This document shows positions 24,362 to 33,574 of a stretch of DNA of 64,000 nt, piece by piece (within the stretch, counting starts at the first letter, position 1; every line of letters begins with the position of its first letter). The notes beneath the pieces are model-generated. The model saw only the letters and a list, made by a program, of their open reading frames with translations, was not told where the DNA came from and searched no databases. The position numbers were made by a program, and so were the translations under genes. This DNA is from Methylobacter tundripaludum SV96 (GTDB lineage Bacteria; Pseudomonadota; Gammaproteobacteria; Methylococcales; Methylomonadaceae), in contig NZ_JH109153.1 in NCBI RefSeq assembly GCF_000190755.2, positions 62,001 to 126,000 on the forward strand. The letters run 5' to 3'.

Positions 24362-24853
24362 TTGATTCGAATTTATCTGATTTTGTTATTTATCATCGCA
24401 TTTTTTGGGATACGTAAGCTTTTAAAAACCTCGCCGACCGTATTGGCCCGTTATAGCAAGGTCTTATTTCTATTCGTTACCGGGCTGATCGTGCTTTATT
24501 TGGCCGCAACCGGACGCTTGAACGGTTTTTTTGCGTTGGCGGGGGTGATTATCGCCTTCTTATTCCGCTTAATGCCGGTATTGTTACGTTATTCGCCCTA
24601 TTTACAGCGGCTATGGTCAGACTTCAACGCTGCAAAACAGAACACCTCGCAACGGCAAAATAAAGCCAGCGCCAAAGGCGACATGTCGGTTGAAGAGGCT
24701 TATGAAGTATTGGGTTTAAAGATGGGCGCATCGGAATCTGAAATTATTGCCGCGCATCGCAAATTGATGCAAAAAATGCATCCCGATCGTGGTGGATCGG
24801 ATTATTTGGCCGCAAAAATAAATCTGGCTAAAAAGCTTTTGTTAAAAAAATAA
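24362..24853 (+). CDS. Membrane-anchored J-domain protein
   Basis: A 163-residue protein with two or three N-terminal transmembrane segments (about 2-17 and 36-70) and a C-terminal J domain (about 110-163) with HPD at 140-142 followed by RGGSDYLAAKIN. The arrangement resembles DnaJ-like membrane proteins of the TIM14/Pam18 type. It would recruit and stimulate DnaK at the inner membrane. The start is TTG with AGGAG seven bases upstream; no ATG is better placed. It is followed six bases later by nlpD and is probably co-transcribed. Confidence 0.85.
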   Translation: MIRIYLILLFIIAFFGIRKLLKTSPTVLARYSKVLFLFVTGLIVLYLAATGRLNGFFALAGVIIAFLFRLMPVLLRYSPYLQRLWSDFNAAKQNTSQRQNKASAKGDMSVEEAYEVLGLKMGASESEIIAAHRKLMQKMHPDRGGSDYLAAKINLAKKLLLKK

Positions 24854-24859
24854 CCCGCT

Positions 24860-25753
24860 ATGACATCCACTACTTCAAAGCTTATTTTCCTTGCCATGCT
24901 GTCGGCTTTATTGAATGGCTGTGCCCCTGTCAGCCCAAACTATGCCCCTGTCAGCACAAATTATCCTGATATTGCTAAAGACGAGACAAAATATCATCAG
25001 GTAAGAAAAGGCGACACCTTATATGCAATAAGCTTGATTTATGACCTGGATTATCGGCAATTAGCGCAATGGAACCGGATTGCGCCACCTTATACGATAG
25101 AAATAGGTCAAAAAATAAGGCTCTCCGACCCGAATTTGGGAAACAACACGCCCATCCATGATCGCACGGATGCGGGTGCACCAACAAAAACAAAACAAAA
25201 CCTCGTAACTGCCACTGCAACAAATAGAATCAGCTCACAGAAAAAAACCGCTATTTCATTAAATAATAAACCCAGTCCAACTTACAAACCGCCCTATAAG
25301 ATCCAACCTTTTAATAATATCACTGAAAAAAACGGAAGTAGTCCACAAAAAAAACCAATTATTTCAATTGATAATGGAAACATGTTAAAGTTAAACTTTC
25401 AATGGCCGGTAAGGGGAAAAGTCTTAAAATCTTTTTCTCAAGCCGATAACAAAGGCATCGATATAGCCGGCGAAATGGGGCAGGACGTAAGTGCGGCGGA
25501 AGCGGGTAAAGTTGTGTATAGCGGACAAGGCCTGATTGGCTACGGTAATTTGCTGATTATCAAGCACAACGATTTGTATTTAAGCGCTTATGCAAATAAT
25601 AGCCGACTGCTCGTTGCCGAAGGATACACCGTAGAAAAAGGTGAGGTTATTGCAAAAGTTGGGCAAGCAGGATCAAACAAAACATCGCTGCATTTTGAAA
25701 TAAGAAAAAACGGCAAACCGGTGAATCCACTTAGTTTTTTACCGGAAAAATAA
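24860..25753 (+). CDS. nlpD: Lipoprotein NlpD (LysM + degenerate LytM)
   Basis: A 297-residue lipoprotein with lipobox LLNGC (Cys21), a LysM domain (about 45-90, [20 protein letters not shown]) that binds peptidoglycan, a low-complexity linker, and a C-terminal M23/LytM domain. The metal-binding residues are lost (KGID for HxxxD, SLHFEI for HLHFEI), as in true NlpD, which activates amidase AmiC during cell separation instead of cutting itself. Immediately upstream of rpoS, the classical gammaproteobacterial order; rpoS promoters often lie within nlpD. Confidence 0.93.
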   Translation: MTSTTSKLIFLAMLSALLNGCAPVSPNYAPVSTNYPDIAKDETKYHQVRKGDTLYAISLIYDLDYRQLAQWNRIAPPYTIEIGQKIRLSDPNLGNNTPIHDRTDAGAPTKTKQNLVTATATNRISSQKKTAISLNNKPSPTYKPPYKIQPFNNITEKNGSSPQKKPIISIDNGNMLKLNFQWPVRGKVLKSFSQADNKGIDIAGEMGQDVSAAEAGKVVYSGQGLIGYGNLLIIKHNDLYLSAYANNSRLLVAEGYTVEKGEVIAKVGQAGSNKTSLHFEIRKNGKPVNPLSFLPEK

Positions 25754-25794
25754 TAAAACCATTTCGACTTAGGTCGAACAATGTAGAGGTTATC

Positions 25795-26823
25795 ATGAAA
25801 GCAGAATTGGTTGAGCTATTAGACGATGATGTTTGTGTATTATTTGATGACGATTTGTCTTTCGACGATGAACTCCAGACATCAGCTATCAGTGAAGTAT
25901 TCGATGGCATGAATGCAGGAAGCAGAGCAGTGCATGGAGCGCAAGCCGATGATATTGATGAGATAATTACCATTGAATCGCGGCAAGACAAAAGCATGGA
26001 TGCGACGCGGGTTTATTTAAATGAGCTGTCCCGCTCGCAATTACTGACCGCGGACCAGGAAAAAATCTACGGTTCCAGGGCCTTGCTGGGCGATGAGGCT
26101 GCCCGCAAAATCATGATCGAAAGTAATTTACGCCTAGTCGTTAAAATTTCCCGCCGTTACCTGAATAGAGGCTTGCCGTTACTTGACTTGATTGAGGAAG
26201 GTAACCTTGGCCTGATGCACGCAGTTGAAAAATTCGATCCCGAAAGAGGTTTTAGATTTTCAACCTATGCAACTTGGTGGATCAGGCAAACCATCGAACG
26301 CGCCATTATGAATCAGACGCGAACCATTCGTTTGCCGATTCATATCGTGAAAGAAATGAATACTTATCTTAAAGCCCAACGCCATTTGTCGCAATTACTC
26401 GAGCATGAACCCAATGCCGAAGATATAGCGGAGCATCTGGATATACCGGTCAATAAAGTTGAAAAGATGCTCAAACTCAATGAGCGGGTTACATCCATCG
26501 ATATGCCGGGCGGCAAGGATTTCGACAAGCCTTTAGTCGAGTCCATTTCCGATGGCGAGAGCTTGTCGCCCGCTGAAAAAATACAAGAAGACGGCATTAA
26601 ACACAATATTGCCAAATGGGTATTCCAACTTTCCGAAAAACAGCGCGAAGTCATTTGCCGTCGCTATGGACTTTGCGGTTATGAAGGCTCAACCCTTGAG
26701 CAAGTTGCTCAAGAGCTGGGCGTAACCCGGGAACGGGTCAGACAGATTCAAATGGATGGCTTAAAAAGAATGAAGGAAATTCTGGAATTTAACGGCTATT
26801 CTTTTGAAGCTATTTTTAATTGA
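25795..26823 (+). CDS. rpoS: RNA polymerase sigma factor RpoS
   Basis: A 342-residue stationary-phase and general-stress sigma factor of the sigma-70 family. Region 1.2 ([16 protein letters not shown]), region 2 ([43 protein letters not shown]), region 3, and region 4 with helix-turn-helix ([20 protein letters not shown]). The acidic N-terminus ([18 protein letters not shown]) is typical. AGAGG precedes the ATG. The 41-bp gap from nlpD supports co-transcription plus an internal promoter. Confidence 0.97.
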   Translation: MKAELVELLDDDVCVLFDDDLSFDDELQTSAISEVFDGMNAGSRAVHGAQADDIDEIITIESRQDKSMDATRVYLNELSRSQLLTADQEKIYGSRALLGDEAARKIMIESNLRLVVKISRRYLNRGLPLLDLIEEGNLGLMHAVEKFDPERGFRFSTYATWWIRQTIERAIMNQTRTIRLPIHIVKEMNTYLKAQRHLSQLLEHEPNAEDIAEHLDIPVNKVEKMLKLNERVTSIDMPGGKDFDKPLVESISDGESLSPAEKIQEDGIKHNIAKWVFQLSEKQREVICRRYGLCGYEGSTLEQVAQELGVTRERVRQIQMDGLKRMKEILEFNGYSFEAIFN

Positions 26824-26836
26824 TGATAAAGGTAAA

Positions 26837-26873
26837 AGGTTCAAGGTGAAGGGCGCAATAATTCCTTGAACCT
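26837..26873. terminator. Hairpin between rpoS and the converging nitrilase gene
   Basis: AGGTTCAAGG (26837-26846) pairs with CCTTGAACCT (26864-26873, also repeated at 26871). It lies in the 55-bp convergent gap; a bidirectional terminator role is inferred, since only short T-runs follow. Confidence 0.5.
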
Positions 26874-26878
26874 TGAAC

Positions 26879-27739
26879 CTAAAATGCATTTTGCAGCGGC
26901 CAGTCCCTGTAGTTAAAAACCTGCCCCTGTTCCCGAACTGTACCGCAAGCACTGAGCGATACTTCGGCAATGACCCATTGCACGGCATTGAGCTTGCCCT
27001 CCGCTAGAATGCCGTTATCAGGAAAACCGCGGTCCACAGGCGTATAGATAGCCGCCGCGCCGATATTGACATCCACGGCTTCAGACCACGGCGCATGGCC
27101 TACCAGTGTGGATTGAACGACATAACACTGATTTTCCAAGGCTCTTGCCTGACAGCCTATTTTAACGCGATGATAACCGGCAAGCGTATCGGTGCAACTG
27201 GGCACTAAAATCAGATTCGCTCCGGCTTCGACCTGCTTTCTGGCCAGCATCGGAAATTCGCTGTCATAGCAAACGTTGATGGCGATTCTTCCGTATTCGG
27301 TATCGAAATACCTTAATTCCTCACCTTTTTGAATCAGCCATTGCTCGTTTTCAAAACGGGTCATCATCAGTTTATCCTGATAATCAATCTGACCGTCCGG
27401 CATAAACAGGTAAGCCCGGTTTCGATAAGCGCCGGAATCCGTTTTTACCGGAAACGTACCCGATTGGATGATGCATTGGTATTTTTTAGCCAAGCTCCGG
27501 AACAAGTCCAGATAATCATCAAGCAATGACTGCATGGCGGCCAGTTGCCGGCTTAACGATGAATAAACGGCCTCGCCGAATAGCGAGGCCAGTTCCATAC
27601 TGGCATACTCGGGAAAAAGCAGAATTTTCGCATCCTGTTCAGCCGCTTCAACAACCCAGCGTTCAACTTTGCTTTGATACGAAGACCAGTTTTCCAGAAA
27701 ACTGATGTCGTATTGGGCGGTCGCAATTTTAACGTTCAT
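26879..27739 (-). CDS. Carbon-nitrogen hydrolase (nitrilase superfamily)
   Basis: A 286-residue cytosolic amidase/nitrilase-fold enzyme with the Glu-Lys-Cys triad visible as Glu44 (LFPEYAS), Lys123 (YQDKLMM) and Cys157 (NVCYDSEFP). The substrate is not predictable from sequence; omega-amidase or N-carbamoyl hydrolase activities are usual for this group. It overlaps the upstream GNAT gene by 11 bp, and nitrilase-GNAT pairs (also as fusions) are a recurrent arrangement, suggesting joint action on one amine/amide metabolite. Confidence 0.9.
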   Translation of the reverse strand: MNVKIATAQYDISFLENWSSYQSKVERWVVEAAEQDAKILLFPEYASMELASLFGEAVYSSLSRQLAAMQSLLDDYLDLFRSLAKKYQCIIQSGTFPVKTDSGAYRNRAYLFMPDGQIDYQDKLMMTRFENEQWLIQKGEELRYFDTEYGRIAINVCYDSEFPMLARKQVEAGANLILVPSCTDTLAGYHRVKIGCQARALENQCYVVQSTLVGHAPWSEAVDVNIGAAAIYTPVDRGFPDNGILAEGKLNAVQWVIAEVSLSACGTVREQGQVFNYRDWPLQNAF

Positions 27740-28328
27740 GTTTCAGCCAAAAGGTCATGGGTTTAGGCGTTTCATTAACATCATCCAGGTCTTTCCAGAT
27801 ATAGGTTGTGTTAAGCTCAGGATGTTTGACGTAGCCGCGTTTGTTCCAGAATTGATCCAACGGCACATAATCGGCCGGTCGCCTGGGATGATCTACAGGC
27901 CGTTCTACACAACAAAAACAAATATACTTGAAGCCGCCCAAATCTTTCGCGTGAGCTTCCCTCTCCTCAAAAAAACGCACGCCGATACCCAGGCCGCGAT
28001 AATTTTTGTCCAGCACCGATTCACTGCAATAAAACACCTCGTCAAGATTGTAACCCTGGTCGAGAAACGGCTTTTTCAGTTCATCGGTTTCATATTTCAT
28101 CGGGATGGCTGTCGATGCCCCGACCACTTTATCGCCATCAAAAGCGATGACAATAACGCTCTCGGGACAGTTAATATAAGTCTGTAAATATTTTTTTTCA
28201 TAATCGATATCCCCGTCGTACAAATACGGGAAGTCGCGAAACACTTCAATTCTGAGCCGTGCCAGTTCCGGGATAAATTGTTCCAAAGCCGGGCCGCTCC
28301 ATCTTTCAATACGAATATCTTTAGCCAT
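27729..28328 (-). CDS. GNAT-family N-acetyltransferase
   Basis: A 199-residue acetyltransferase. The acetyl-CoA binding loop is seen in YRGLGIGVRFFEEREAHA, preceded by the strand CSESVLDKN. It probably acetylates an amine whose product or precursor is handled by the overlapping nitrilase-family gene. Cytosolic, no signal. Substrate unknown. Confidence 0.85.
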   Translation of the reverse strand: MAKDIRIERWSGPALEQFIPELARLRIEVFRDFPYLYDGDIDYEKKYLQTYINCPESVIVIAFDGDKVVGASTAIPMKYETDELKKPFLDQGYNLDEVFYCSESVLDKNYRGLGIGVRFFEEREAHAKDLGGFKYICFCCVERPVDHPRRPADYVPLDQFWNKRGYVKHPELNTTYIWKDLDDVNETPKPMTFWLKHER

Positions 28329-28573
28329 AAGATTACAAAAGCAAAAAGAATCGCATTTTAGCTGAACTGCTCATGGTTTGCGTAGTTTAAGCGGTAAAAA
28401 ATCGATTTCCGCCAGCCTTCTCAACACCGCTGCCCGTATTCAAAAAGTGGTAATTATGAGATGATGAGCAATGAAAAGCGGGGAGTAGAAAATAGTGAGT
28501 GGAGAGTGAAAATCACACAGCCACCACTCGCCACTCGCCACTCACGACTCACAACCCCTACTTACTTTTATTT
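28329..28573. other. Gap with CACTCGCCACTC-type repeat
   Basis: GTGAGTGGAGAGTG (28496-28509) faces a CCACTCGCCACTCGCCACTCAC tract (28524-28545), a partial inverted pair of a short repeat. A long in-frame GTG start at 28499 would translate this repeat and is not accepted for the glucanase. Confidence 0.5.
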
Positions 28574-30280
28574 ATGAAAATTGCTTCATTCGCTTTATTG
28601 GTTGTTTTGCTCAACGGCTTGCTGAGCTGGTCAATCAACTTACCCCAAGATGTAGGGCCGGACGTCCCATCAGGAAAACTCAACAGCCTATCATTCGCGC
28701 CGTTTCGGGAAGGCCAAGGACCCTTGGATGAAAAATTTCCGACTGCCGAACAAATTGACGCTGACTTGCGTTTGATGGGTGAAACAACCCACTCTATCCG
28801 CACCTATGCCAGTGCGGAAGGCAGTATGCAGATCATTCCCTCCTTGGCGCAAAAGCATGGTTTGAAGATGATTCAAGGCGCTTGGCTGGGCAATATTAAA
28901 GAAGACAATCAAGTGGAAATCGCCGAAGTCATCCGTTCCGCCAACGCAAACCCCGATGTAGTCAAGCGGGTTATCGTCGGCAACGAAGTATTGTTGCGCG
29001 GCGACCTGAAACCGGAGAAACTGATTGAATACATACGGGAAGTAAAGCGGTCTGTTAAACAACCGGTTTCTTATGCGGATGTATGGTCCATGTACATGAA
29101 ATACCCGGAATTAATCAAGGAAGTGGATTTTATTACCATCCACATTCTGCCTTACTGGGAAGACGAACCTATCACCGTAGACCAGGCGCCGGCGCATATC
29201 GAACGTATTTTCAAGCAGGTTCAGCAGGAGGCCGACACCATTGCTCCCGGCAAACCCATACTGATCGGCGAATCGGGATGGCCGGGCGAAGGTCGTCAAC
29301 GCGGCTGGTCGGTGCCGAGCGTGGTCAACGAAGCGAAATTCATCCGTGCATTAATTAAAGTCGCCACTAAAAACGGCTTTGATTACAACATTGTCGAAGC
29401 CTTTAACCAATCATGGAAAAGCGAACTTGAAGGCGTGGTCGGCGCTAACTGGGGGCTTTTTTCGGTTGATCGTAAAGAAGTTTTTCCCCTGACCGGCAAG
29501 GTCTACGAAAATCCTGATTGGCTTAACGGCGTTATAGCGTCAACGATACTGTTCCTGATCATCGTTGCCTTCGGCTGGAAATCGTTAAAAGCTTTATCCA
29601 CAATGCGTCTAGCGTTTTTCTTGGCCTTCTCGCAACTGCTGTCTTTTTTGCTGCCCAACATGCTCGAAAACCTGTGGTACACCAGTTATAGCGACTGGCA
29701 GCGTTTTCAGACCCTGTTAATCGTGGGCTTAAACGCCATCTTGGCCGGATTGATATTGCAGCGCGGCTACGGCCTGTTAGCCAACAAGGCCGCCAATCCC
29801 AAATTCGGCGCCTGGATATATACACTCTGCATGCTGTTTGCCGGCTATGCCGTTTATAAAACCTTCGGCCTGGCAATAAATGGGCGTTATATCAGTTTCC
29901 CCACGGTAGCCGTTTACATCCCTGTTATAGGTATCTTCGGCTTAATGCTCATCAGCTATATGACTGAACGTCCGTGGTCGCTAAAGGCCATTGAGATTAA
30001 CCGATTGGGTGGACACCTTAAGGCCAAGGCCGATCAAGATAAGATAATGGGCTACGCCTTGCTGGTCGTAGGCTTGACTCTTATTATCTGGGAAACCAAA
30101 GCATTCCTGATAAGCCGCGACTTTATCCTTGCTTATCCTAATGTCGGCGAGAGACTTGGCATCGCTTTTGTTTTTTCCGTAACCAATTGTCAACTGATGG
30201 TATGGCTAATGTGCCTTGCCATTCTTGCGTTACCGCTTCTGGTTAGCGGCAATAAAACCGGCAAACGACTGCACGGATAA
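28574..30280 (+). CDS. Membrane-bound GH17 beta-1,3-glucanase/transglycosylase-like protein
   Basis: A 568-residue protein. An N-terminal membrane segment (about 3-20) is followed by a glycoside hydrolase family 17 domain with catalytic acid Glu138 (VIVGNEVLL) and nucleophile Glu233 (LIGESGWPGEG). The C-terminal half has about seven transmembrane helices from residue 315 on. The architecture resembles NdvC-like proteins that rearrange periplasmic beta-glucans. The active site would face the periplasm. No glycosyltransferase (NdvB-like) partner is adjacent. The start at 28574 puts the signal anchor at the N-terminus, though its ribosome site is poor. Confidence 0.85.
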   Translation: MKIASFALLVVLLNGLLSWSINLPQDVGPDVPSGKLNSLSFAPFREGQGPLDEKFPTAEQIDADLRLMGETTHSIRTYASAEGSMQIIPSLAQKHGLKMIQGAWLGNIKEDNQVEIAEVIRSANANPDVVKRVIVGNEVLLRGDLKPEKLIEYIREVKRSVKQPVSYADVWSMYMKYPELIKEVDFITIHILPYWEDEPITVDQAPAHIERIFKQVQQEADTIAPGKPILIGESGWPGEGRQRGWSVPSVVNEAKFIRALIKVATKNGFDYNIVEAFNQSWKSELEGVVGANWGLFSVDRKEVFPLTGKVYENPDWLNGVIASTILFLIIVAFGWKSLKALSTMRLAFFLAFSQLLSFLLPNMLENLWYTSYSDWQRFQTLLIVGLNAILAGLILQRGYGLLANKAANPKFGAWIYTLCMLFAGYAVYKTFGLAINGRYISFPTVAVYIPVIGIFGLMLISYMTERPWSLKAIEINRLGGHLKAKADQDKIMGYALLVVGLTLIIWETKAFLISRDFILAYPNVGERLGIAFVFSVTNCQLMVWLMCLAILALPLLVSGNKTGKRLHG

Positions 30281-30592
30281 GAAGCAATACCCTCCACGAA
30301 CAGCAATGCATGGAGCATGTGTAGCGCGGTGTGCCGAGAAATAATCGGCACACCGTCTTGTCGCCGATCGCCTGGCTCATGGCTCATGGCTCATGGCTCA
30401 TGGCTCATGGCTCATGGCTCATGGCTCATGGCTCATGGCTCATGGCTATTTTTAACATCCGTTTTGCGTCGGCAATACACGATTTTCCAATCTTATTTAT
30501 TAAAAAAAGACTATACCTATACTTTTTGAAATAACCTGAAGTAAACTAGGGAAAATGTGAAAATTCTAGCCTGCCAGAAGATTAGGGAAAAT
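30281..30592. other. 312-bp gap carrying a heptanucleotide repeat
   Basis: Besides the GGCTCAT array (30374-30443) it includes a dyad GTGTGCCGA/TCGGCACAC at 30331-30354 that could terminate the glucanase transcript, and an AT-rich stretch (30470-30550) suitable for a promoter of the next gene. Confidence 0.55.
30374..30443. repeat. Perfect heptanucleotide tandem repeat (GGCTCAT) x10
   Basis: Ten uninterrupted copies of the 7-mer GGCTCAT. Copy number can change by replication slippage. It ends 150 bp before the chosen start of the diiron oxygen-binding protein and is not in a gene, so any effect would be on promoter spacing or transcript structure. Confidence 0.95.
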
Positions 30593-31363
30593 ATGCGCAA
30601 CATTAAATTATTTGAATCCGTTGATCACCGTTTTATTTTGCTCAACGAGAGTGAACCGGGCGAAGAGGACGGCATACGTTCCAACCAGTACCTCATCACA
30701 CATCATAATGACGGCGTGTTACTTGATCCAGGCGGTTTTGGGGTAATGCCCCGGGTACTGGCGGAAATGTTGCGTTACGTGGGGCCGGAGCAAATTAAAG
30801 CCATTTTTCTGTCTCATCAAGACCCTGATATAGTCGGCGGTCTGTCAACCTGGCTGGAACTGTGTCACTCGCCCGTCTATGTTTCCAGCATCTGGATACG
30901 CTTTTTGCCCCATTACGGTTTAAAAGACATGACGCGATTTATCGGGGTGCCCAACGAAGGCAAGGATTGCGAGCCGGCACCCGGTTTTAAACTAAAAATC
31001 GTACCCGCGCATTTTTTGCATTCCGAAGGCCAGATTAATGTCTATGACCCGATTTCTAAAATCCTGTTCACCGGCGACATCGGTGCGGCAATGCTGCCCG
31101 TAGATAAAAACGAAGCATTTGTAGATGATTTTGCCGCTCACATCCCCTATATCAAGGGATTTCACCGCCGCTATATGTGCTCTAACAAGGCGATACGCTG
31201 TTGGTTGGACACCATTGCCGACCTGGATATTGCGATGATCGCCCCGCAACACGGCCCGATTTACCGGGGCGCTGCGGTGCAGGATTTTCTAAACTGGCTC
31301 AAAGACCTGCAATGCGGCGTTGATATCATGCAACCTGGCGGGTACTTTCCGCCTGAGGACTGA
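30593..31363 (+). CDS. Oxygen-binding diiron domain (ODP/MBL-fold) protein
   Basis: A 256-residue MBL-fold protein of the FprA-like diiron type. Ligand motifs: LSHQDPDIVGG (HxDxD in place of HxExDH), a His in VPAHFLHSEGQ, Asp in FTGDIG, and His in APQHGPIYRG. No flavodoxin domain follows, so this is not a full flavodiiron reductase; stand-alone domains of this kind bind O2 as sensors. The next gene, two bases downstream, is a GGDEF-EAL protein, suggesting oxygen control of c-di-GMP. The ATG at 30593 has AGGGA six bases upstream; a GTG at 30557 would add 12 residues. Confidence 0.85.
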   Translation: MRNIKLFESVDHRFILLNESEPGEEDGIRSNQYLITHHNDGVLLDPGGFGVMPRVLAEMLRYVGPEQIKAIFLSHQDPDIVGGLSTWLELCHSPVYVSSIWIRFLPHYGLKDMTRFIGVPNEGKDCEPAPGFKLKIVPAHFLHSEGQINVYDPISKILFTGDIGAAMLPVDKNEAFVDDFAAHIPYIKGFHRRYMCSNKAIRCWLDTIADLDIAMIAPQHGPIYRGAAVQDFLNWLKDLQCGVDIMQPGGYFPPED

Positions 31364-31365
31364 TT

Positions 31366-33570
31366 ATGAGTTATCTATCGCAGCCCACTCATCTTGAAGC
31401 CTTGCGCTTGAGAATTATCAGCCAGATTGCCGAAATCCTGGAAAATCAAACTCACACCCAACGTTATGCAATAGGTTTATCCGAACTTAACCATAACATG
31501 CATCAAGAGATTGTCAGTAAATTAGTAGCGGCCATGGCGACTATGGCTACCGACGACTCTGCCGCCATGATTGCCATGATTGCCATGATCCCAACGATTT
31601 CACAGGTCATTGATACCTGCTCCCGGCTGGATCAAAGTCTTGACTTATTATTCCGGCAACGCAGTCAGCAGTGGGCATCGAGCGATCAGCACATCCAGAA
31701 CCTGATGATCGAGTTTAACCAAACCTTGCTTGAGCTGTCTTCCGTCTTGATTGAAAAAGACTTGCTGGAACGACAAAGCCGGGTGTTGGAACGAATCATC
31801 CTGTCGCACGAACACATCTCGCAATGGAAAGAGTTTGTGCAAGAAATTCTGGCGGATTTTTACGCCATCTTCCCGTTTAACTTTTTTTACATCGCTTTTG
31901 CAGAAGCGAATGGCTTATCCCTCTATTTGTATTACCTGGGTCAGTGCTCGGACGAGGTGCGCGCACAGGCGCGCGGCTTACTGAGTCAACAGATGCTTCA
32001 AAGTATCGGCTTGCCCGCTGATTCGGCACTGGATATTGAAGAATTCAATATCCACTGTGGAGCCGAAATCAAAACCAAAACAGATCTCAATATTCGCATG
32101 ATCAGTGTACCTGTGCCTGATCATTCCCCCAATTTGGCGGGCTTACTGGGGGTCGCTTACGCCGCTGAAAACAACCTATCCGCGCAAGAAGCCAGCGTCA
32201 TCCGCGCGATACTTGCGGTCATGGTGATGGTGGTGGGGTCCAGCAAGGTGTTATCGCGTACGCTGTTGGAACTTGAATACTATGCAGTGCATGACCCCCT
32301 TACCGGGTTGCACAACCGCCGCCAGTTTAATGACATATTGCACTACGAAATCGGTCGTTCCGAGCGCCATAAACATGAGTTTAGTGTCTTGATGCTCGAC
32401 CTGGACGACTTCAAGGACATTAACGACTCCTACGGGCACCCCACCGGCGATACAGCGCTGTGCGCAATCGCCGACGCCCTGCTTGAGCATACTCGCAATG
32501 GCGATTTGTGCGCCCGCATTGGCGGGGATGAGTTTGCCATTATCCTGACTGAAACAGGCCCCGAAGGCGCGCGGGTAGTCGCCGAAAATGTAAGCCGTGC
32601 GCTACGGGAAATGGCTATAACATCGTCACAAGGCAACCGTTTTCATTTAACCGTCTCCATAGGCGTGACCAGCTATCCCGTTGATGGGCAAACCATAGAT
32701 ACCCTGTTGGAGGGTGTCGATGCCGCCATGTACAAAGCCAAGGACATGGGTAAAGATAGCGTCTGTACCTTTGACGCAACGGAAACACGCGTCAGTATTC
32801 GCGAAACGCGCGATAATGCAGAAAACCTGCGCGAAGCCTTAAAGGAAGGGCGTATCGTCCCCTATTATCAATCGATTGTTAACTGCCAATCCGGCGAATT
32901 ATTTGCTTTTGAAACGCTGGCCCGACTTAAATCTCCAACGGGAGAAACAACTTCGGCAGCGATGTTTATCGAAACCATTGACAAATACGGTTTGGCGCGT
33001 GAACTCGATCTCGCCATGATCAACAACTCTTTTGCCGCTAAACGCGCTTGCATGGATGCCAACCGCCCGGAGGCAAACGCGAAAATTTTTATCAATTTAT
33101 CGGTGCAGGAAATTCAAGGCCGCGGCATTTTAGGTTATGCCGAAGAACTCTGCCAGAAACTGGAACTCCCCCCCGAAAGCATTGTCTTTGAATTACTGGA
33201 ACGCGATGCAATTGGCGATATGACCAACATGCGCCGGTTCCTGACCAATTTGCGCCGCAAAGGCTTTGCCTTTGCCCTGGACGATTTCGGCACCGGTTAT
33301 AATTCGTTTCATTATTTGCGTGAGTTGCGTTTTGAATACGTCAAGATCGATGGCGCATTCGTACGCAACATACTGACCTCTAAAGTGGATTACGCGTTGG
33401 TGCATAACCTGTCCCGGTTATGCCAGGACATCGACATTCTCACCGTTGCCGAATTTGTCGAAAATCAGGAAATTTGGGAGGCGCTCAAGAATATGGGTAT
33501 CAATTACGCCCAAGGCTATCATATCGGCATGCCGCTGCCGGAGATGAAGCAAACCTTGAAAAGCAGGTAA
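31366..33570 (+). CDS. Diguanylate cyclase/phosphodiesterase (GGDEF-EAL)
   Basis: A 734-residue cytosolic c-di-GMP enzyme. An alpha-helical N-terminus of about 130 residues precedes a GAF-like segment (about 140-290), GGDEF (intact GGDEF near 385) and EAL (ETLAR near 515, DDFGTGYNSFHYL, VKIDGAFV, EFVE, QGYHIGMPL), so both catalytic sites look intact. It forms a two-gene unit with the diiron oxygen-binding protein. The stop codon TAA is made by the TA of an IS630 target plus the first A of the element; without the insertion the stop would be TAG at the same place, so the protein is unchanged. Confidence 0.93.
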   Translation: MSYLSQPTHLEALRLRIISQIAEILENQTHTQRYAIGLSELNHNMHQEIVSKLVAAMATMATDDSAAMIAMIAMIPTISQVIDTCSRLDQSLDLLFRQRSQQWASSDQHIQNLMIEFNQTLLELSSVLIEKDLLERQSRVLERIILSHEHISQWKEFVQEILADFYAIFPFNFFYIAFAEANGLSLYLYYLGQCSDEVRAQARGLLSQQMLQSIGLPADSALDIEEFNIHCGAEIKTKTDLNIRMISVPVPDHSPNLAGLLGVAYAAENNLSAQEASVIRAILAVMVMVVGSSKVLSRTLLELEYYAVHDPLTGLHNRRQFNDILHYEIGRSERHKHEFSVLMLDLDDFKDINDSYGHPTGDTALCAIADALLEHTRNGDLCARIGGDEFAIILTETGPEGARVVAENVSRALREMAITSSQGNRFHLTVSIGVTSYPVDGQTIDTLLEGVDAAMYKAKDMGKDSVCTFDATETRVSIRETRDNAENLREALKEGRIVPYYQSIVNCQSGELFAFETLARLKSPTGETTSAAMFIETIDKYGLARELDLAMINNSFAAKRACMDANRPEANAKIFINLSVQEIQGRGILGYAEELCQKLELPPESIVFELLERDAIGDMTNMRRFLTNLRRKGFAFALDDFGTGYNSFHYLRELRFEYVKIDGAFVRNILTSKVDYALVHNLSRLCQDIDILTVAEFVENQEIWEALKNMGINYAQGYHIGMPLPEMKQTLKSR

Positions 33571-33574
33571 GTAG

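Noticed and set aside
28499-28573. GTG start adding 25 residues to the GH17 protein
   Set aside because: The added segment is a CACTCGCCACTC repeat and would bury the membrane anchor away from the N-terminus.
30374-30443. CRISPR array
   Set aside because: The units are 7 bp with no spacers; the 64-bp array at 46686 also has no unique spacers.
30317-30534. Open frames encoding a SWLMAHG-type repeat
   Set aside because: They are translations of the 7-bp tandem repeat; no ribosome site or homology.
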